A DNA stretch of 64,000 nt from Helopsaltes ochotensis (GCA_013400155.1 VXBM01000139.1:248001-312000); one strand, 5' to 3'; counted from the first letter of the stretch, positions 35,585 to 50,130 are shown. Notes: generated by a model not told the origin, from the sequence alone. Numbers and translations are program-made.

Positions 35585-37148
35585 TGTAGTGGTTTTGGTT
35601 CACCAATTTTTCGTTTCCCAGTCAATGCACCAAATAATGCGGTGGGTTGAGCACCCACTACAATTATTTACTCCTTTTCTGCTGTGAAACAGGATTAGGA
35701 GAAGAGCAAAGCAGGCTCAAAACTTAAAGGCTATAAAGAAAACTTCATTAACAAATCTACAAAAAGAGGGGGAAAAATTAATAAGAATCAGAATAAAACT
35801 TTTTAAACACTTCCCCTTCCCCCACAACCTTCTTTCTCTTCTCACTGACAAGGTGCAGAGACAAAACTTGGAACTTGGGTCAGTTTACCACCTCTAAAAT
35901 AGTTTTTCATTAGTTCTTTTTGGGAGAGGAGTCTCTTTTGCTATGTCATGACTTCTCCACAAGAAAATAGTTCTCGCATGGCTTCAATTCTCACGAATAG
36001 CAGCCACACAGGAATTTGCATTCATGAATTCTCAACCATCTCATGCAGCCTTCCCACAGCTGCATTATGGGCTGTGTTAAACTCATGAGGTACCATTTTA
36101 AGGATGAGCTGTTCAAAGCAAAGGTCTCTTCATCTCTTTTTTTGAGATCATCTTCATCTCTGGGAACAGAGATCATCTTCTCTCCCTGGGGGCAAGTTTT
36201 TATCTTCATCTCATTTCTCTCTCTCTCTCTCTCTCTCTCTCTGTTCAGCTTCTCATGAGATTACAGCTACTCAGCTACTTCAACATTTACTCGCTTCAGC
36301 ACAAAAGACTTTGCTCGTGTCTGTAATTTAAACACTCCATACTGTTTTCATAGTGTTTAAAGGGATTTTCTAATATATCAGTCTATTACCATGGCCTTGC
36401 AAAAGAATTTCAGCCTAAGACTAAGGCATCTTCTCGTTCTCCTTCCATCTGGCACTTGACTCCTCCTTCACCGACTTTGGTGTCTTCACTCTGACTTTTT
36501 CTCTCACTTAGAGAGGAGTCAATGTTTTGCAAGTTCCATCTGTTGCAAGGAAAGAGTTAGTATCTTGCCCGGGGCCTGTGGAGGTCATGATGGCTTCTGC
36601 CGGGTAGATTCAGGCTGCACCGGCGCTGCGCCAGGATCTTGGGGCCCAGCCTGGCCAGCGCTGCGGCAGAGGCAGAGCCCGGTCAGCTTGGAGGGAGTAG
36701 GAGACCGGCCCGGGGTGAGCCATTAACAGCTGCTGGAGCCCGATCCGGCCGGGATGGGGCCTTTTTTCCTCAGCCTCCCCTCCCCCTGCCTGGCAGCCGC
36801 TGGGCCCACCCTGGCCGGGCCCCATCAGCAGGGCCTGCCCGGCCCAGCCCCATGGCAAAGGGGGAGCCGGGCCAGCTTGTTACCTCTTCCCAGGCCGGAA
36901 GAAAAGAGAGTTTTCCTGGGGTTTGTTCAATTTTTAACACGTGTGTTCACAGAGGCATGGTCAGCTTTCTAGCGGTTTAACAAGGGGTCAGTATTCAAAA
37001 CTAGCCACTGATTGGTTTTGTCAGGCACGAAGGAAGCTGTTAGCAGCTTCTCTGAGAAAATCACTTTCTCCTTCCCCATTTCACTAAATGTGAATCAATG
37101 CAAAACTAGCACACAATTTTACCCAGCTCCTGACAAAACGGTAAGGCA
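35585..37148 (+). mobile_element. second LTR, long, with CpG-rich 3' half
   Basis: About 1.56 kb starting TGTAGTGGTTTTGG. Its end, ACTGATTGGTTTTGTCAGGCACG...AGCTTCTCTGAG...CTGACAAAACG, parallels the end of the 32060-32988 LTR. It also has a (TC)n at 36216-36242 and a GC-rich block at 36565-36900 still holding many CpGs, which suggests a fairly young copy. The 5' border could instead be read at 35638 (TGCGGTGGGTTG), and the 3' border is uncertain; no clear target duplication was found. No internal retroviral genes are attached, so it is taken as a solo LTR. The open frames in the GC-rich block are compositional. Confidence 0.75.
36216..36242. repeat. (TC)n microsatellite inside the LTR
   Basis: Thirteen CT/TC units in the middle of the 35585-37148 element, explaining the serine/leucine-rich open frame there. 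Confidence 0.9.
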
Positions 37149-40100
37149 GTGTGCATTGATGATTTATCATATCCTAAGCATTTCAAATACAGTTTACATT
37201 GGTTTTACCTACGATAGCATCTGGCATTCTTGTAGCTATTAGGTATATAGTTTTCACTAAAACAAATAAAGCACCATGAAAGATTCTGAACACGGGGAAA
37301 TAAACTGAAGCAATGTATCTCAAAAACTCTGCAGCTCCATTAATAAGTACCTTCGAGGTCAAATCCTTAGTATCTCACAGAAAAACATAAAAAATAAATT
37401 TAAGTGTACAGAAGGAAAAAATGCTGCCATTCTCTCTTTCCTATGTCATTTACACAGGGTATATTGTTACACTACGTGCTAGGGTCTACGGAAGCATGAC
37501 ACTTTAATTTGCTATCATCTTCTCTTTAGAATTTCATCATCCATCACAGATATTTTAAAAATTACTTTTAGAGCACCAGAGGCAAAAATTCACAGTTTGA
37601 AATTCCCTAAAGAAAATATTGGTGGCTTTTTATATCCTGTGATTTTCTATACTAAGAATCTCAAGCTTAATGGTACAGTTTGTCTTAAAGAATACTATAA
37701 ATGTTTACAGAAGCTCCCAACAGAGTAAATAAGCTAAAGATTAGGAAAAACACTCCATCTGGATACTCACCATGCTGTTTAAACTTCATTGTATATGTAT
37801 CCACACAGTGTTGATGGCAAATTAGCTACTACACCTGATCTAAAAATATGCAGGATTTGCCCCAAACCCCTTCTGCTTTTGGAGAAAAAAAAAAGCATGG
37901 AAAGAAAAAAAAAACAAAATAACCCCCAAAACATCCTACCAAGCATAGATATAAAGGTTTAAAAGGAAAAGGAATTCTTTAGCTAAGTCTCTTAGTGTAG
38001 CAAGTAAGTAGCATCAAAAAGTCAGCATTTTATCTTTATTAATCTATAGCTCTCCAAGGCAAGTGCCTCTGAACTATGCTTCATGCTGAGCTCAGCTATC
38101 AGCAGGTATCTTACAGTGTCCTTGAATTCACCGTATCACATTTCAGCTACTGCAGCTGTCATTCAGCTACATAAACCCAAATGTTATCCTTATAGCCAAA
38201 AGATTTGCAAGTTAAGCCACTGCCTCCCTGACATCTGATTCTTCCATGAAAAGAGCATTTTAAAAATATTCAGAAAATAACACTATTTTATTTTTGTAAA
38301 ATTCTACTAATCTACACAAATGCTAGCTGTATTAAGAACAAAGATATAAGCTGTTAGAGATGAGAAACAGTTAAAAAACCTCATTTGGTTAAGACACCAA
38401 AACATTGTAAAGACAAATTAAAAAATGAAAGATGTTCCTAGTTTTGCTAAACTATTTTGTAAATGCAAAAATACAGTGAAAAGTAAAGACATAACTAACT
38501 TGAAGTAGAAGCCCTGAGATTAAAAAAAAGCTGTATTAAAATCTAAAAATTAATTGAATATATAATGATATATTTTAAAGCTATTTTTACTCACTAGTCC
38601 ATTTAAGATTATTTTTAAAATAGAAAGAAAAATGGAAACTCATTTAATAGTGAGTTCTGACACATAATGCATGCATAGCAATAACCCTCAGACCAAGAAA
38701 TGCATTTAACCTGAAGAGCAATGCAAGAGGCTAAAAGAATTTTAAACATCAAACCTCAGTGTCCTACTGAGGGATAATACAAGTGAGTACCAATCTTCTG
38801 AGAAGTACAAAAGGTTGATACTCAAAACTAAACCAACAAAACGAAATATTCCTAACAGGGAAAGTCTGTTGGAAAAGACACACAACCCCCAAATCCAAAA
38901 TGCACATGCAAATTTGTATCTTATTTGCTGGGAAACCTTGACTTGGTTATATTTTTTATAAGGAAGAAAATTTAGTTTAGTTTAAAACAGCCAATTCAAA
39001 AAGGACCTAGAAAAAGCATATATTACCTTTAATAAATGGAAAAATGATAGACATAATGTTTTCTGGGGTTTATTTCATGCAGAATCTTTCTGGAAGTCAC
39101 GTATGAGAGAGGAGGGGTTTCCATCACTACTGACATAGGATGGACAGAAAAAATCCTATACTCCAAAAACTCAGGAGCAACAAATTCCAGCTTTATTAAT
39201 CATTGGGAGAAGGAAGAAAATACAGCAAAAGCAGCAAAAAACACCCAAGAAAACTGAGACATCAGTTGAAGGAGGCCTGCAAAACACTGAAAATTGTGGA
39301 ATCTGAACTTGCAGCAACTCAGTAGACTGGGCTGGAGCAGAAAGATTTCACTGAGCTGTTAATTGTAGCAGGGAAGAGAATGCTGCCTCAGGAAGGCCTG
39401 CAGGTTACCACCTTGGGAGAGCGATTGGTGGAGGATGACAACCAAACACACCCAAGCTTGCTTAAGCACCAACACACAGCCCATGGATGCTGCACATAGG
39501 GACTGACTGAAGTTAATTGCAAGGGGAGAATCAATCACCCAGCCTATAGCATCTTTGCAAGACAGCACCAAGTTTTCTTTAAAGATCAAAGAGAAGCACT
39601 GTTGGCTTTTAAAGAATGAGTCTTGGTTCACAGTTCCTCAAAATTTCTTTATTACTTCCTCAAATATTTTCCAGGAATCCTTTTTACCCTACCAGAACTG
39701 CCTGACTGCTATTTAGTTTGATGTGGTTCTCAGTTTTCCTGAAAGATTTGCGTGCCCAATAGCAGCATCCTGGCCCATGGCATCACTGGAAGGGGAAGGG
39801 TACTGTTCCACTCCTGCATGGCATTCAGCAGCTCACTAGCCACAGGGGCTGGAGATTACATTGGCTGATGAAAGTTTTAATGTTATGAAGACTGATAAAA
39901 ATTGTTCAGGAAAGTCTTTTATTGTGCTCAAGAATTGAGCAGATTTTTAGAAATCTCTTTACACCAAAATGATAGTTTATTAACTGCTCCTGATGCTGCC
40001 CTCTCTTAAGTCCTATCTATAAATCATACCAATCAAGCACTACAGAGTTTCAGCTGGTTCAATAAAGTGGATTTAGTTTTTCTTTTGTCAAAATGCACCA

Positions 40101-43100
40101 GTCTCACATTTGGAAAACACATCATAAATAAACACTATCAAATAATATTCAATGAACCTGATGAAGTCCAATGTATGATGGGCTAAATCTAGTACACATC
40201 TACTGGTTTGCTTTTCATCCAGACTAAATTAAATCTAAAATAAATGAATAAATACAGAAAAGGGATAATCTATGAATAACACCACTCAGCTAGCAGCTTT
40301 TAAATAATATACTGTTATCTCTTCTTTTACAAACATGTAGTAGACCACTGTACTGCAAATAATATACTAAAAATAGCCTGAAAATACAGAACAAGATAAT
40401 CACTGATAATCTGTCACATTAATCAAGAGTTGCATGCACCAAGAGCAACACTAAATTAAAAAGAGTAGACCACTCATCTTAATTAACAAGAAATCCAGGT
40501 AATCTAGATACTGAACCGCACACTTAACCATAATCTAAATCTAGTCTTTAAAATACAATCCACCCTGTGAGAAGTGTGATGCTCACTCTGTATGAATTTA
40601 GAAACTACACTTATTCATTAGGGTTCAATGATTCAGTGGCATATTCACTTACTGAGTCCAGAACTGCCAAAATCATGTGCCAAAGAAATATTTTATTATC
40701 AAACATTTTGTCTATGTCTCAAACATTAGTGCAATCAAGCCAACTATTAGAACAGTTGTTTCTCACCTGCACAGAATTATCTCCTAGGAAGGCCCCCAGT
40801 ATTTATTTATCTTGTTTGCTTTCTCACAGAGAAACAGAGCAACACTAGTTTATTTAATTAGGTTTTTCAGATCATAATCTGCAGATATAATTTTGACTCA
40901 CTACTCAATGCAAACAGGTATCGTACAAGCTTCTGTGCCAATGCCACTCATGAATCCCTATTCAAATTTAGAGTGCTCACTATTCCCCTTCTGCACCTCT
41001 GGAGTGAGTGATGACATTGCTTGAATTCAGGAATGGTACAAGCTCTGCAAACTCTTTCGATGTGAACCAATTCTCAGTTGGTTCTGAGAACCTCTCTGCT
41101 GGTTTTCCAATCCATTTCTTGGATGATAAAAAAAAGTTCAATTAAGGGCTCAGTTTTCTAGACTTAAAAATCATAAAGGAAAAAAAATTATAAAATCTTA
41201 TCCATTGCATAGTATATCAACAATGAAAAGGTTACACACACTGCACTTGAACATTGGTAATGTTGAAGTGCAAAACATTGGTAATCTTCTAGTGTCTATA
41301 GCTTCTACTCTAAATCCCTCTCAAGAAAAACTGTTGGAAATTCAATCCAAGTTTTAGAACCGACATTGTGTTTACAGTTTGGAAACTGAAGTAGAACCAA
41401 AGACATCACCTATATTATTTCCAAACTTAACTATCAGGGCAGGAAATAACATGAACTCCCACCTAGCACATTCCTAGACCACATAAGAAGCGTAAGAAAA
41501 ATGTGAGCTAGACAAATGCATTCCTCCAATGCAAGGTGTCAGTACTCAAATAAAATCCATGCTCAAAGCAGTCAGCTGCTATACAGTTCACAGGCTCAGC
41601 TTTAAATAAAATTATATTTCACAACTGCATTTTTAGAAATAATTAAAAGCAAAAAAAAAAGTATTTCAGTTTGCAGTGCCTTGTAAAAGCAGTTCAGTAG
41701 CTTTGACCATCTTCATAGCAGTGCCTTTGCAAAGTAAAGATGAAAATACAAACATTGAGGTTATTAAATGCCCTCACAATTTATCGAGAGTACATCACTG
41801 GGGTTTCTGCTTATGGAACATTTATTCCTCAGTTTGAATGGTATCCTGCATTCAAAGATACAACACTGAAGAGAGACAAAGTACAAATTTAAAGGACTGG
41901 TCATGTATTGGTCATGTAAGTGTCATTGTTCCATTTGTAAGAATAAAAAGCGGGTGAAAAACTCCCTTATCACCAACAGATCTGATGAATATGCATGAGC
42001 TTAAACAGATGCAGGAAACATAGGTTTAGTGTCAAAAGATTGCATTTCTGTCCTGGAGTTTAAATATTAATTTAAAAATGCACATGGGTTATTTCTTGAT
42101 TCAGTTACTGAATATGTCTGGACATGAGCACTAGGATTTACTCTCAAAAAAACTCTACTCTCAGAAAGATGTAAATATACAGCATACATTCTGGAACTGA
42201 TGCAAAAGAAATTAATCTTATGTGGCAGAAGGATGAGGGAATGGGAAGGGGAGGAATCATGAGTATCTTTATAATGTCTACATCCTGTCACAAGCAGAAA
42301 ACAACACTACCTCAGATAGTTTAAAACCTGGCATTAACATACAGCACCAAATCCAAAGAACCTCAAAAATGTAATGATTTAAAGAATCCCCAGTATTAGT
42401 ATCATCTTCCCTTGTCACCCAAAGACAGAGATGTGTTTTTATTTGGAACTCAAATGATTTTTTGAGTAGATTCTACTGTTGATGGAGAAGTTGCTTTTGG
42501 CATTAAGCCACCATCTCTGAAAAGCTGCCACAGCTCTGAACACAAACTGCCTTGTTGAACAAGGCATACACATATTGAGTAGTGGACTCACTACCCAATT
42601 CTTTTTTCCTTGAAGAAACAAAATGCAAACTCAGGTCTGATGGAGGAAAAACTATACATTTTCTGCTTAGTGCCTTTGAATTTGCATTCTCACAGTCTGA
42701 AATCAGAGTGCAATCCAAGTCAAGATGTCCCAACATCCTATCACCACAGAAATTACACTACTAATTTAAGAATGCTACAGACATAAAGAAAACAATGTGT
42801 TGTTGATTTTTTTGACATCACTGAAAAGGTAAAGTTTTCATTATAATAGTCCTAACTTCATCTCACACATACACACCTATGTGCACAAAGTTGAAAATAC
42901 AAATAGTGTATAAACTGTGAGAATTCACAATGCTGTAAAATCAATTACATCAGAAAAAAATTTTAAAAAATTATTTTGTTACAGTGAATGTCAAATTCAC
43001 CAAAAGCTCCATTAAAAGAGACAAAATTCAAATAATGACTTCACAATATTTTAAAATCCAAAACATAAGAAGAGATATTTTACAGTAGCAACGTTATCAT

Positions 43101-46100
43101 GTGGCATATAAAAAAGAAAGTGGAACTGGTCCATCAGGTAATTTTTTAAAGAAGTAACTTTGCTTCCATTGTCATTACTGACTCTGACTTATATTCCATT
43201 TGCAGAAGTTATAGATTCTTGCCCATTTCAATCTCAAACCACATTCCTCTTCCATCAGTACCTCTTACTGATTCAAATACAGTCTAAGAAAAATAACTTA
43301 TAAATGTTGATTTTTGATATTAATACCTCCAAATATCTTCCATTCTGGGAGTTCATATTTATGTCATTTGATGGTCTGTATTGCACAAGGAATCCTAGCA
43401 ATTATGAACTAAATGCCTACTAATCTGGGTGGTGAAGTTGTTAGAATGCCAGTCATGATTACCAGATCCTGGCCATTAGAATAATAATAGCAAAGGAATA
43501 TTTTCAGCAATTTAACAGTTTCTCCTACTTCAACGAATATATACTATTTATACTTCCCTAAGTAGAATTACAGTGCATAACAAGTTGCCTAGAAGCAGCA
43601 ACATTTCAAAACTACAAGGTAAATTAATTAATCTCATTAATTTGCTTAATAATACTGAAAATATTTCACCTCTTTCTCAGCAATATAATATACATTTTGA
43701 AAGCAATATGATTTGAAAATTAACAGATTTGTTAATGTCACCATAATAACCACAGAAAATTGTGTAAGAAAATACCATGCAATAAAGGATGAAATGCCAT
43801 AGAAACAGATAAGAATAGAACAAGTTGTGTCAGTCCTAGCCTTGAGGAAAATTTTAGGCACAGAAAAGCTCATGGACAGAATTATGAAAAGGTGGAGAAA
43901 CAGAAAAGGGCAGTTAATGCAAAAAATGAAAAAAGTAGTTGTATGGCATACTGCCAGTGTCCTCCAACCGAGATTACATGCAGATTAGTTGAAACCTCTA
44001 AGAAAACTAAAGCACATTAGATAAAAATTCATCACAGATTATGACAGAAACTTGTTTACTTTTTGGAGTTTTTTTAATCTTCTGCTTATAACAATACTAC
44101 TGCAGTGTTGCATGATATAAATAGTCAAAGGCCCTAAAAACCTGAATACAGTAATAGCTAAATTGCTGCCAGTTTTACATGGTTTTTAAAATTCCCTCCA
44201 GCAGAAGGAACTAACAATTGACTTAGGAAGTTATGAAGGAATTCAAATGTAGGATCTATTTTCCTGTAGGTCAACCCAATACTGCACTGTATAATGAATG
44301 TAAACACGAGATGATATCATTTCATCTCTGCTCCTCACCTTTCCAATGACCTTTCAGAGCAAACATCCTGGAGCCTGAATTTTGTTTAACATGGAAGTCA
44401 TACAGGCTAGATAATATGACGTTCCTACCTATGGGCAAAACATCTTTAACGCATTTATTTCTCCTAAAATAAAAATGTTATACAGATATCTCTGTATCAC
44501 AGCTAGAGTCAACACACAGAGCAGTCAAATGCAAAGTTTTGTGTACAGTACAAGAAACCCTACATTCACAGCTCTTTGCCTGAAGAATTAACAAAGCCAA
44601 AATCCAACCTCTCTCAAGTGAAACTCCATTTTGGATGTTATCCATTGTCCTGTATTGAGAGCATAATCAAGGAAAAACCACTTTCTTATTGCACCTCTCT
44701 TGTTCCAAAGAAGGACAAAAAAGCAGATGGCATCAAAATGGAGCTCAAAGATGATATATTTAGATTTGATACAGCAAACATATGGAAACCATTATATAAG
44801 GAAGGGAATTGTTACATAAAATGTTCAGGTAAGATACAACTTAATGAAAGACAAGAATCTTGGGAGCAGCATAAAAAAGGATAGAGACTAAAGAAGCAGC
44901 TTCATTCTACACTAAATCTGATCTAATGACAAGAGGCAGCCAAAACTGCCAGTCCTGCTGTGTGAAACCTTCAGGCTTCCTTACGTGACAGTCGACCAAT
45001 TCTGCAACTGTAGGGTGAGCTGGGAAAGAGAGGAGGACAAGGGGCTGTTGGACATTTTTTGAGCATGACAAATTGACTCAGCTTGACTGATACATGGAAA
45101 TAACAGAAACGAGCCGATGTCCCCTTCTGCCATGCCTCAGTCTTTTCACAGCTCCCATCTCCTGGGTAGGCCAACCATCTGTCCCTGGCTCCAAGCTACT
45201 GAGGCCACGATCAGCCTTTCAGCATGGCAAAGACAACAGCAAACTACGGGCTTTGGGTACAACCCATCCTCCAGCATAGGTGTCGATCTGGATCCCTCTT
45301 CTCAATAGGCAAATCAGTAGTAGTAGTACTGAACTTGAAGCAAATTAAGTTCCTTTGAAAGCACCACCGTTGCCAAATTTGGATAATATGACTCAAAAGT
45401 TATCAGGATAAACAGCACAATAATGCAAGTATCATCTCCTCAAGAAACAGATGAAAAATAATATACAGCTAGATAGCCCAAAAATAATCTTTGTATGGGG
45501 TGATTAAAAATTTGAAACACCGGTATGATTAAATGTTAGCAGAAAGTAAGACACAGTAAGACTAATATCCCATTTCGGATAAGTATAGGTTGGGGAGGAG
45601 ATCACAAAAATCTATGAAAGATGACTGTGCTTTTATGACAAAGTGAATAAAATTGATTTTATACAGTACAATTCCTATGTCATATAAAGTATTTCCCCCA
45701 AAGTTCTGGAACAGGATTAATAGTTTCCTCAAATTCAGTCTGTGTAAAACTGTAAACAAGTAATTTAAATACAAGAGGGGGGGTTCTGCAGGGCTGGGTT
45801 CAACCAACATAGCAGCTTTTCTCTTTCTGGTATTCATAGCACCTTAGAAGAAACGCAGAGATAGCGTATCTTCAGCACGTTTTAGGAATCACAGTATATT
45901 TGACAGCAAAATAACAATACCTATACCAAAAAATGGCACTGCATCTGAAAACCCAGCAAGTAAAGCTTTTGTACCAGTTATTTCTTGTAGATCTAGAAAA
46001 TGAAGTTGTAAACTTTTTTCTTACGTCGCAATATTTTGTAAATGCCAAATGCCTGTAGTAAATGTTATGTTATAATCATCAGTCATTATCAGCAGACCAC

Positions 46101-48280
46101 ACAATAAATGCTTTAGAAAACCTTTCCATAACCTCATCTTACAATGTAACCTATTGCAATAGTTTTTTATATTCTTATATTTCTTCCCTGTTCCAATAGA
46201 ACAAGAATCTAATATCATATTAATTTATTCTCTACATAAATTTGATCTTCTCACATTTATAAGAAGAGTATGAATTAGGCCCAATTGTGGATGTAGATGG
46301 GGTCCTAATCAAGTGATGAAGTTATACAAAAATGAATTTTAAAACACAATCTAGCTTATCAATTAAAAAAATAAAAAGGCCGCGCACCCTTGAAGATGAA
46401 GAAATACCATATTTGGAAAAAAAGTTTCAGGTATCACCTATTTGAAATCTTTATGTTGCTTCAGTGTTACTAGTGAAGTTCTGACTTGTTCAACTAACTG
46501 CTCCGGCAGCCCTGGTTTAATTTGGAAACATTCAATATCTTCTCTCTGAGAAAAGCCTCTAGCAACCTGTCATCACATCTTCTCACCACTGTGCAAAAGC
46601 ATTGCTTTATCAAAACCACGATAAACTTAAACTCAGTACAAATAGCAGAGTAAAAAAAAGTTGTGATAACACTGATGAATATGTGACAACAATCTTAATG
46701 CTTAAAAAAAAGTTTTAATTAAAATGCTTCAGTGAGGCAGTTGCTATTTTTACTTTTTATCATAGATTTTGATTATCATTATAAACAACACCACTAGTTA
46801 AAATAAAAGCTTAACTAACATCCACAGTTTCATTAGGAGGTATTTCACCAGAAAGTGAATGCTTATTAGTAAATTCTCTCTCCAGTGAATTGAAAAGCAT
46901 CAGTGGACCTATGGAATATAAAAAACACGGGAAAAGAAATCTGCAGGTATTGCAAAGTAAGTTACCACACAGCCTACTGAAACTCTCCAAATACTGAGAT
47001 TCTACAGCTCTGCAAGAAAAACCTATCTTATCACTGAAGTAATTGACACTTTCTAGTGATGAGGACTAAACCACCTCATCCAGTTTTATTTCATGTTATC
47101 CAACATGTAACATGAAGGTCAAAAGGTGTTACTAAAATGACCAGCTATGATTGATTATTCCCAACCTGAACAGGAAACCAAAGGCAACAGGGAAAGGGAG
47201 GTTTTCATTCACTGTCATCCAGCGCAGTACATGGTCCAGGCCCACATAATGAGTTATCACAGTACTTATCCTGTAGGGCAGATGGCTTTGCCAAAAGCAA
47301 AGTTTGAAGTGCAGACCAATTGTATTTAGATTCCCTGTATCATATCCTCATGACATTTGTGCTAATTAAAAGGATTCAACTAATTTCAGTTGACTGCTTT
47401 GAAAATTTAAAAATTGGAACAAGTCTTACATGGCTACTGTTAGTGACAAAGCTCTGACTGAACATGGCTCAGTTTAACCTTTCAATATGTATAGTCTAAA
47501 AGTAAGATATCACTTCTTAACATAAGCCTCCCACAGACTATAAGTAGAAGCCCTCCTATACTTTAAATGTGAAGTTGCCTGGTATAACTGCTCCAGAAGG
47601 AAGAAACAGAAAGGAAATTTTGGTACAGAACAGTCAGGAAATTCTCTATTAATGAATCCTATAGATAAGAATTTGTAAAGCACCAGTATCATCATGAGCC
47701 TGACATTTACCAAAACCAGTCGTAGGACATTTAACAAATTCTTGTCTCTATAGATTTCCCTAAACAGATACAAAGTCTTGCTGTCTTTACAGCAAAATTC
47801 TATCTCTTGCCTGCTTTACAGGTAGACATGGCTGTTATTAAGAAAAGTAATAAAAATAATAATTTTTACTCTGTACTTTTGTCCTCAAAAATCAACATAT
47901 GCTTTTTTTAATGTGCAAATGTAGCAAATAGTTAACAGTGACCACCTCAGCAAGGAGAAAAACTCAAAGAATATATCAAGCATACAAGACATTACTCATA
48001 CATAAAAGATATTCCACATTCATGAATGCATTGAACACAACAATTCTACTTAAATTTCACAGAAGGTTAGTTGTGATCATGGACTGTCTGGCAACAGGTA
48101 TCATGTGCTTAGGTGAGCGTAAGGCAAAACAAAACATGAAGTTTGATGGCATAATCAGACACCAAAATAAAATTACTCCTAAAAACCCCCATATGAGTAA
48201 GACAGGCAGCTTTCACTTAAATAGCTGACACTCAACTGTCAACCACCAGCATACAAAGTTCTTGGAAGCTTTAAAATACC
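37149..48280. other. STK3 intron sequence, no gene seen
   Basis: AT-rich and largely unique. No CR1, LTR or exon could be recognised apart from an A-rich tract at 37886-37935 and an inverted repeat at 41242-41272. A 102-residue open frame at 44576-44884 (+) resembles nothing known and has no splice or family support. Confidence 0.5.
41242..41272. repeat. 14-bp inverted repeat with 3-base loop
   Basis: Arms TGCACTTGAACATT and AATGTTGAAGTGCA around GGT, with one mismatch. The left arm carries CACTTGA, an NKX2-type core. A second AACATTGGTAAT copy follows immediately. Confidence 0.8.
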
Positions 48281-48322
48281 TTCTTTCTTTTCTTTCTTTC
48301 TTTCTTTCTTTTCTTTCTTTCT
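48281..48322. repeat. (TTTC)n microsatellite
   Basis: About ten TTTC units with two TTTTC interruptions. Confidence 0.92.
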
Positions 48323-48530
48323 AAGAATAAAATACTCTTCAAGTTATTTCCCACTGTATCAAGCACAGACATGTTTTCATTTAACTTCAAACACGGAATG
48401 TGCCTTATTTTAATTTTTCACCTTTGCTCTGTTGTAGAAACTTGTACTGTTGATAATAGGAGACAAACCAGATCTTACTTAAATTATGATTTATGCTATG
48501 TGTTTGCACTTCCCAGGAGCACTGTATTCT

Positions 48531-48626
48531 TTTTTTTTAACTACTTGGGGTTTTTTGGGGGGTGTTTTTTTTTGTTTTTATTTTTTTTTTGTTTGTTTGC
48601 TTGCTTGCTTTGGGGGTTTTTTTAAT
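48531..48626. repeat. T/G-rich low-complexity tract
   Basis: T runs broken by GGGG and by GTTTGTTTGCTTGCTTGC. It is the opposite-strand form of the A/C-rich tracts seen elsewhere in the window. The phenylalanine-rich open frames over it are artefacts. Confidence 0.85.
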
Positions 48627-48799
48627 GTTTTCAAAGCAGTCAATCCTGCAAAAGCAGTTGGCAGGATCACAAGACTCCTGATGAAGCAGGTTTATTCATC
48701 AGGCACTCTTTTTGATTTTTAGCTGAAAAACTCTAGCCTTCATTCCACAAATCCTGGTTTGGGAACAGGGGATTCCTTTGGCTCTGACACCAACATCCA

Positions 48800-49000
48800 C
48801 ATTTGCAGAAGGAACTGACTGTATACTCCCAGTTCCAGACCCAGCACAGCAGTGGCTGTAGGGGATGGACACGTGCAGGGTGTGACGCTGTGAGTGTCAC
48901 CTCCCCTGCCCCGGGCTGCAGGAGCCTGGGCAGCTGCTGCAGGTGCCACCACCCACCACAGCAGTTACTGCAGGTGCTGCAGGTCACAACAGTGCCACAC
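48800..49000. other. short GC-rich patch in the STK3 intron
   Basis: A stretch near 48840-49000 with repeated CTGCAGG and CTGCTGCAGGTG-like words and several small open frames on both strands. It may be a degenerate short tandem repeat; no gene or element recognised. Confidence 0.35.
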
Positions 49001-49769
49001 GGCATTCCACCACCTTTGCTTGCTTTTTGGGAGACTTCACAATTTACAGCTTAGATCACTTGCTTTATTTTCTGCATTAACTGAAGGATTATCATGTAAT
49101 AAGAACACAGTGGAATTGTTTGGCAGCAGGTTCCAAGGAATTAAATACTTTTGTGGATACAAGGTTGTCAGGACAAACTGCAAAAATAATGAACTCCTTT
49201 ACAGTAGAAAATAGGATTAAGGAACAAAAACATAGGCAATAGGAATGAGGATTACTTATGTAGCTGTAAGCATGCAGAATACAAATCCATGAAAAGAAAT
49301 AAGGGTATCTTTAGAAAAATAAGCAGCAATCTGACATGAAAATAACGCCAAACATTATCACATTTCCATAGCTACAACTAAACCGGCCCAGCAACACCAT
49401 GATACTCCTTTCTCATCTGAAAATTTTACGAGCCTAAGTTCTAGAACAGATAATGGAATATAAACAGAAGATGAAGAATTATGCCCTCATGCTGAGCCAT
49501 TTGTCACAATTTCCACTCTTGCTGAAATTCTGGTCCTAAAGAAAAACAAATGGCAAAAGGAATTGTCCAGCTATTCTGGTATAAGCATTTTGGATATCCT
49601 CCCTCAGGAAACAAAGCGTAAGCATGAAGCTCAGCAACTTGTTTCTGGTGATGGCATTTATACATGGCTGGCCTCTCTTCGAAGACGTTTCTCTTCAGTT
49701 CCTAGTCACTTTTAAGCAGAGTGAACATATTTATACTCTCACTGAAAAGCATTTCCAAATGTAAGAAGA

Positions 49770-49816
49770 AAACATGAACAAAACATGAACAACATGAAGA
49801 AAACATGAACAAACAG
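49770..49816. repeat. AAACATGAAC minisatellite
   Basis: Four imperfect copies of AAACATGAAC or AACATGAAG in a row. Confidence 0.75.
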
Positions 49817-49945
49817 TCTAATTCTTTTAATTTTAACAGCATAGTAATAGCAAAGTATAGCTATTCCTTGTTTCACCTGAATCCAGTGAGGTAAATTTAC
49901 GGTATTCCAAATTAGGGTGTTTATAGCATGAACCTAATTTTCTTT

Positions 49946-50130
49946 AAAAAAAGAACCACCAAAACAAAACACAACCAAACAACACAAAACAACAAGGAGG
50001 GGGGGGGGGAAACAACCAACTCCCCAAATAACTAAACCTAAACAACAACAAAAAAACTAATCCCCGAAAGAAAACAACCCAAAAAACTGAGCTCCCCATA
50101 AGCCCCCAAAAAATCCCCAAGACCCAAACA
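49946..50130. repeat. A/C-rich low-complexity tract with an 11-G run
   Basis: Almost only A and C for about 180 bases (AAACAAC, AACCAAAC, CCCCAAA) broken by G11 at 49999-50009. Confidence 0.85.

Noticed and set aside
36610..36980. Proline/alanine-rich frames on both strands
   Set aside because: CpG-rich part of an LTR; compositional.
44576..44884. 102-residue + strand open frame, lysine-rich
   Set aside because: No recognisable domain, no codon or splice support, and within an intron of AT-rich sequence; most likely chance.
48371..48722. Phenylalanine-rich open frames
   Set aside because: Translation of a T/G-rich low-complexity tract.
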